Below, piece by piece: positions 63,763 to 64,000 of a DNA stretch of 64,000 nt. The position numbers were made by a program, and so were the translations under genes. The DNA is taken from positions 62,001 to 126,000 of the forward strand of contig NC_007775.1 of assembly GCF_000013205.1 (NCBI RefSeq), in the 5' to 3' direction. Each line of letters begins with the position of its first letter. Position 1 is the stretch's first letter. The stretch comes from Synechococcus sp. JA-3-3Ab (GTDB lineage Bacteria; Cyanobacteriota; Cyanobacteriia; Thermostichales; Thermostichaceae). The notes beneath the pieces were generated by a model. That model was not told the origin of the DNA, did not search any database, and worked only from the letters and a program-made list of their open reading frames with translations.

Positions 63763-64000
63763 ATGCAAAATTTCAAGGACTACTACAAGATTTTGGGGGT
63801 CAGCCAGACGGCCACCGCCGACGAGATCAAGCAGGCCTATCGGCGCCTGGCCCGAAAATATCACCCGGATGTTAACCCGAACAACAAAGCTGCCGAAGAG
63901 AAGTTTAAGGAGATCAACGAAGCCTACGAAGTTCTCTCGGATCCCGGCAAACGCAGGCAATACGACCAATTTGGCCAGTACCACCAGCAGGGCGGGTTCC
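63763..64000 (+). CDS. dnaJ: DnaJ-family co-chaperone (partial, runs off the window)
   Basis: The first 79 residues are a J domain: [20 protein letters not shown], the HPD motif in [10 protein letters not shown], and [21 protein letters not shown]. The rest is outside the window, so DnaJ and CbpA-type proteins cannot be separated; the QYHQQGGF after the J domain suggests a start of a Gly-rich region. It is the natural partner of the DnaK encoded just upstream. Confidence 0.93.
   Translation, partial: MQNFKDYYKILGVSQTATADEIKQAYRRLARKYHPDVNPNNKAAEEKFKEINEAYEVLSDPGKRRQYDQFGQYHQQGGF

Noticed and set aside
1-64000. CRISPR arrays, prophage or defence island
   Set aside because: No regularly spaced direct repeats, and no cas, phage structural, restriction-modification or toxin-antitoxin genes recognised; the two TnpB genes are transposon-borne.

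Overview
The window is dense, high-GC DNA from a unicellular, phycobilisome-containing cyanobacterium. Evidence for oxygenic phototrophy is direct: psbZ (photosystem II), chlP, ycf54 and chlM (chlorophyll synthesis), nblA (phycobilisome turnover) and many proteins confined to cyanobacteria (DUF3038/DUF4335, DUF3134, DUF2808, DUF1517, DUF2499/DUF3593). GGATCC/GGGATCCC is extremely frequent in genes and spacers alike, which together with gene content makes me think of the hot-spring Synechococcus JA-3-3Ab / JA-2-3B'a type. That identification is inference; the sequence alone does not name a strain.

Layout. 1-1.8 kb: end of an ABC-2 permease, a methyltransferase and an FHA protein, all on the minus strand. 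1.98-3.84 kb: an IS200/IS605 element with an intact tnpA and a tnpB broken by a small palindromic insert. 4.1-5.7 kb: the DUF3038-DUF4335 pair. 5.7-6.4 kb: a tiny exported protein and a dead yccF. 6.6-13.3 kb: chlP, a secreted protein, secD-secF and a secreted FAD oxidoreductase. 13.9-19.9 kb: murF, DUF3134, a fasciclin protein, menD and convergent miaA. 20-25.8 kb: a signal-peptide protein, rpe, a VOC protein coupled to nnr, uppP and DUF2808. 26-27.6 kb: psbZ directly downstream of a lone tnpB element. 27.7-39.3 kb: queuosine-precursor transporter with a response regulator, methyltransferase, ycf54, MFS transporter, glycosyltransferase, GAF-PP2C phosphatase, a small membrane protein, argH and a HAS-barrel-like protein. 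39.9-46.5 kb: wecB, a decayed cupin gene, ftsZ, ddl, chlM and a HEAT protein. 46.6-51.4 kb: cyclophilin lipoprotein, two membrane proteins and a 5'-truncated extracellular nuclease. 51.5-57.7 kb: cbiD, def, the nblA-DUF2499-DUF3593 unit, an RRM protein, an SbcD-like nuclease and a GlsB/YeaQ protein. 58-64 kb: speA, pstS, dnaK and the start of dnaJ.

Most of the window is housekeeping: cell wall (murF, ddl, uppP, wecB), division (ftsZ), secretion (secDF), protein quality (def, dnaK, dnaJ, cyclophilin), quinone, pigment and cofactor synthesis (menD, chlP, chlM, ycf54, cbiD, nnr) and metabolism (rpe, argH, speA, pstS). Genes are mostly single or in pairs; tight coupling is seen at secD/secF and VOC/nnr (ATGA), and at response regulator/transporter and nblA/DUF2499 (TGATG).

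The unusual part is the mobile and decaying DNA. A nested palindrome centred on GTATAC occurs four times: once inside a tnpB, once at each end of the second tnpB, and once alone. Four genes look broken: tnpB-1, yccF, a ureidoglycolate-lyase-like gene and the 5' end of the nuclease gene. I found no rRNA, convincing tRNA, CRISPR array or prophage. I did not find a clear undescribed multi-gene system; the best candidates for follow-up are the GTATAC element and its association with TnpB, and the nblA-DUF2499-DUF3593 unit.
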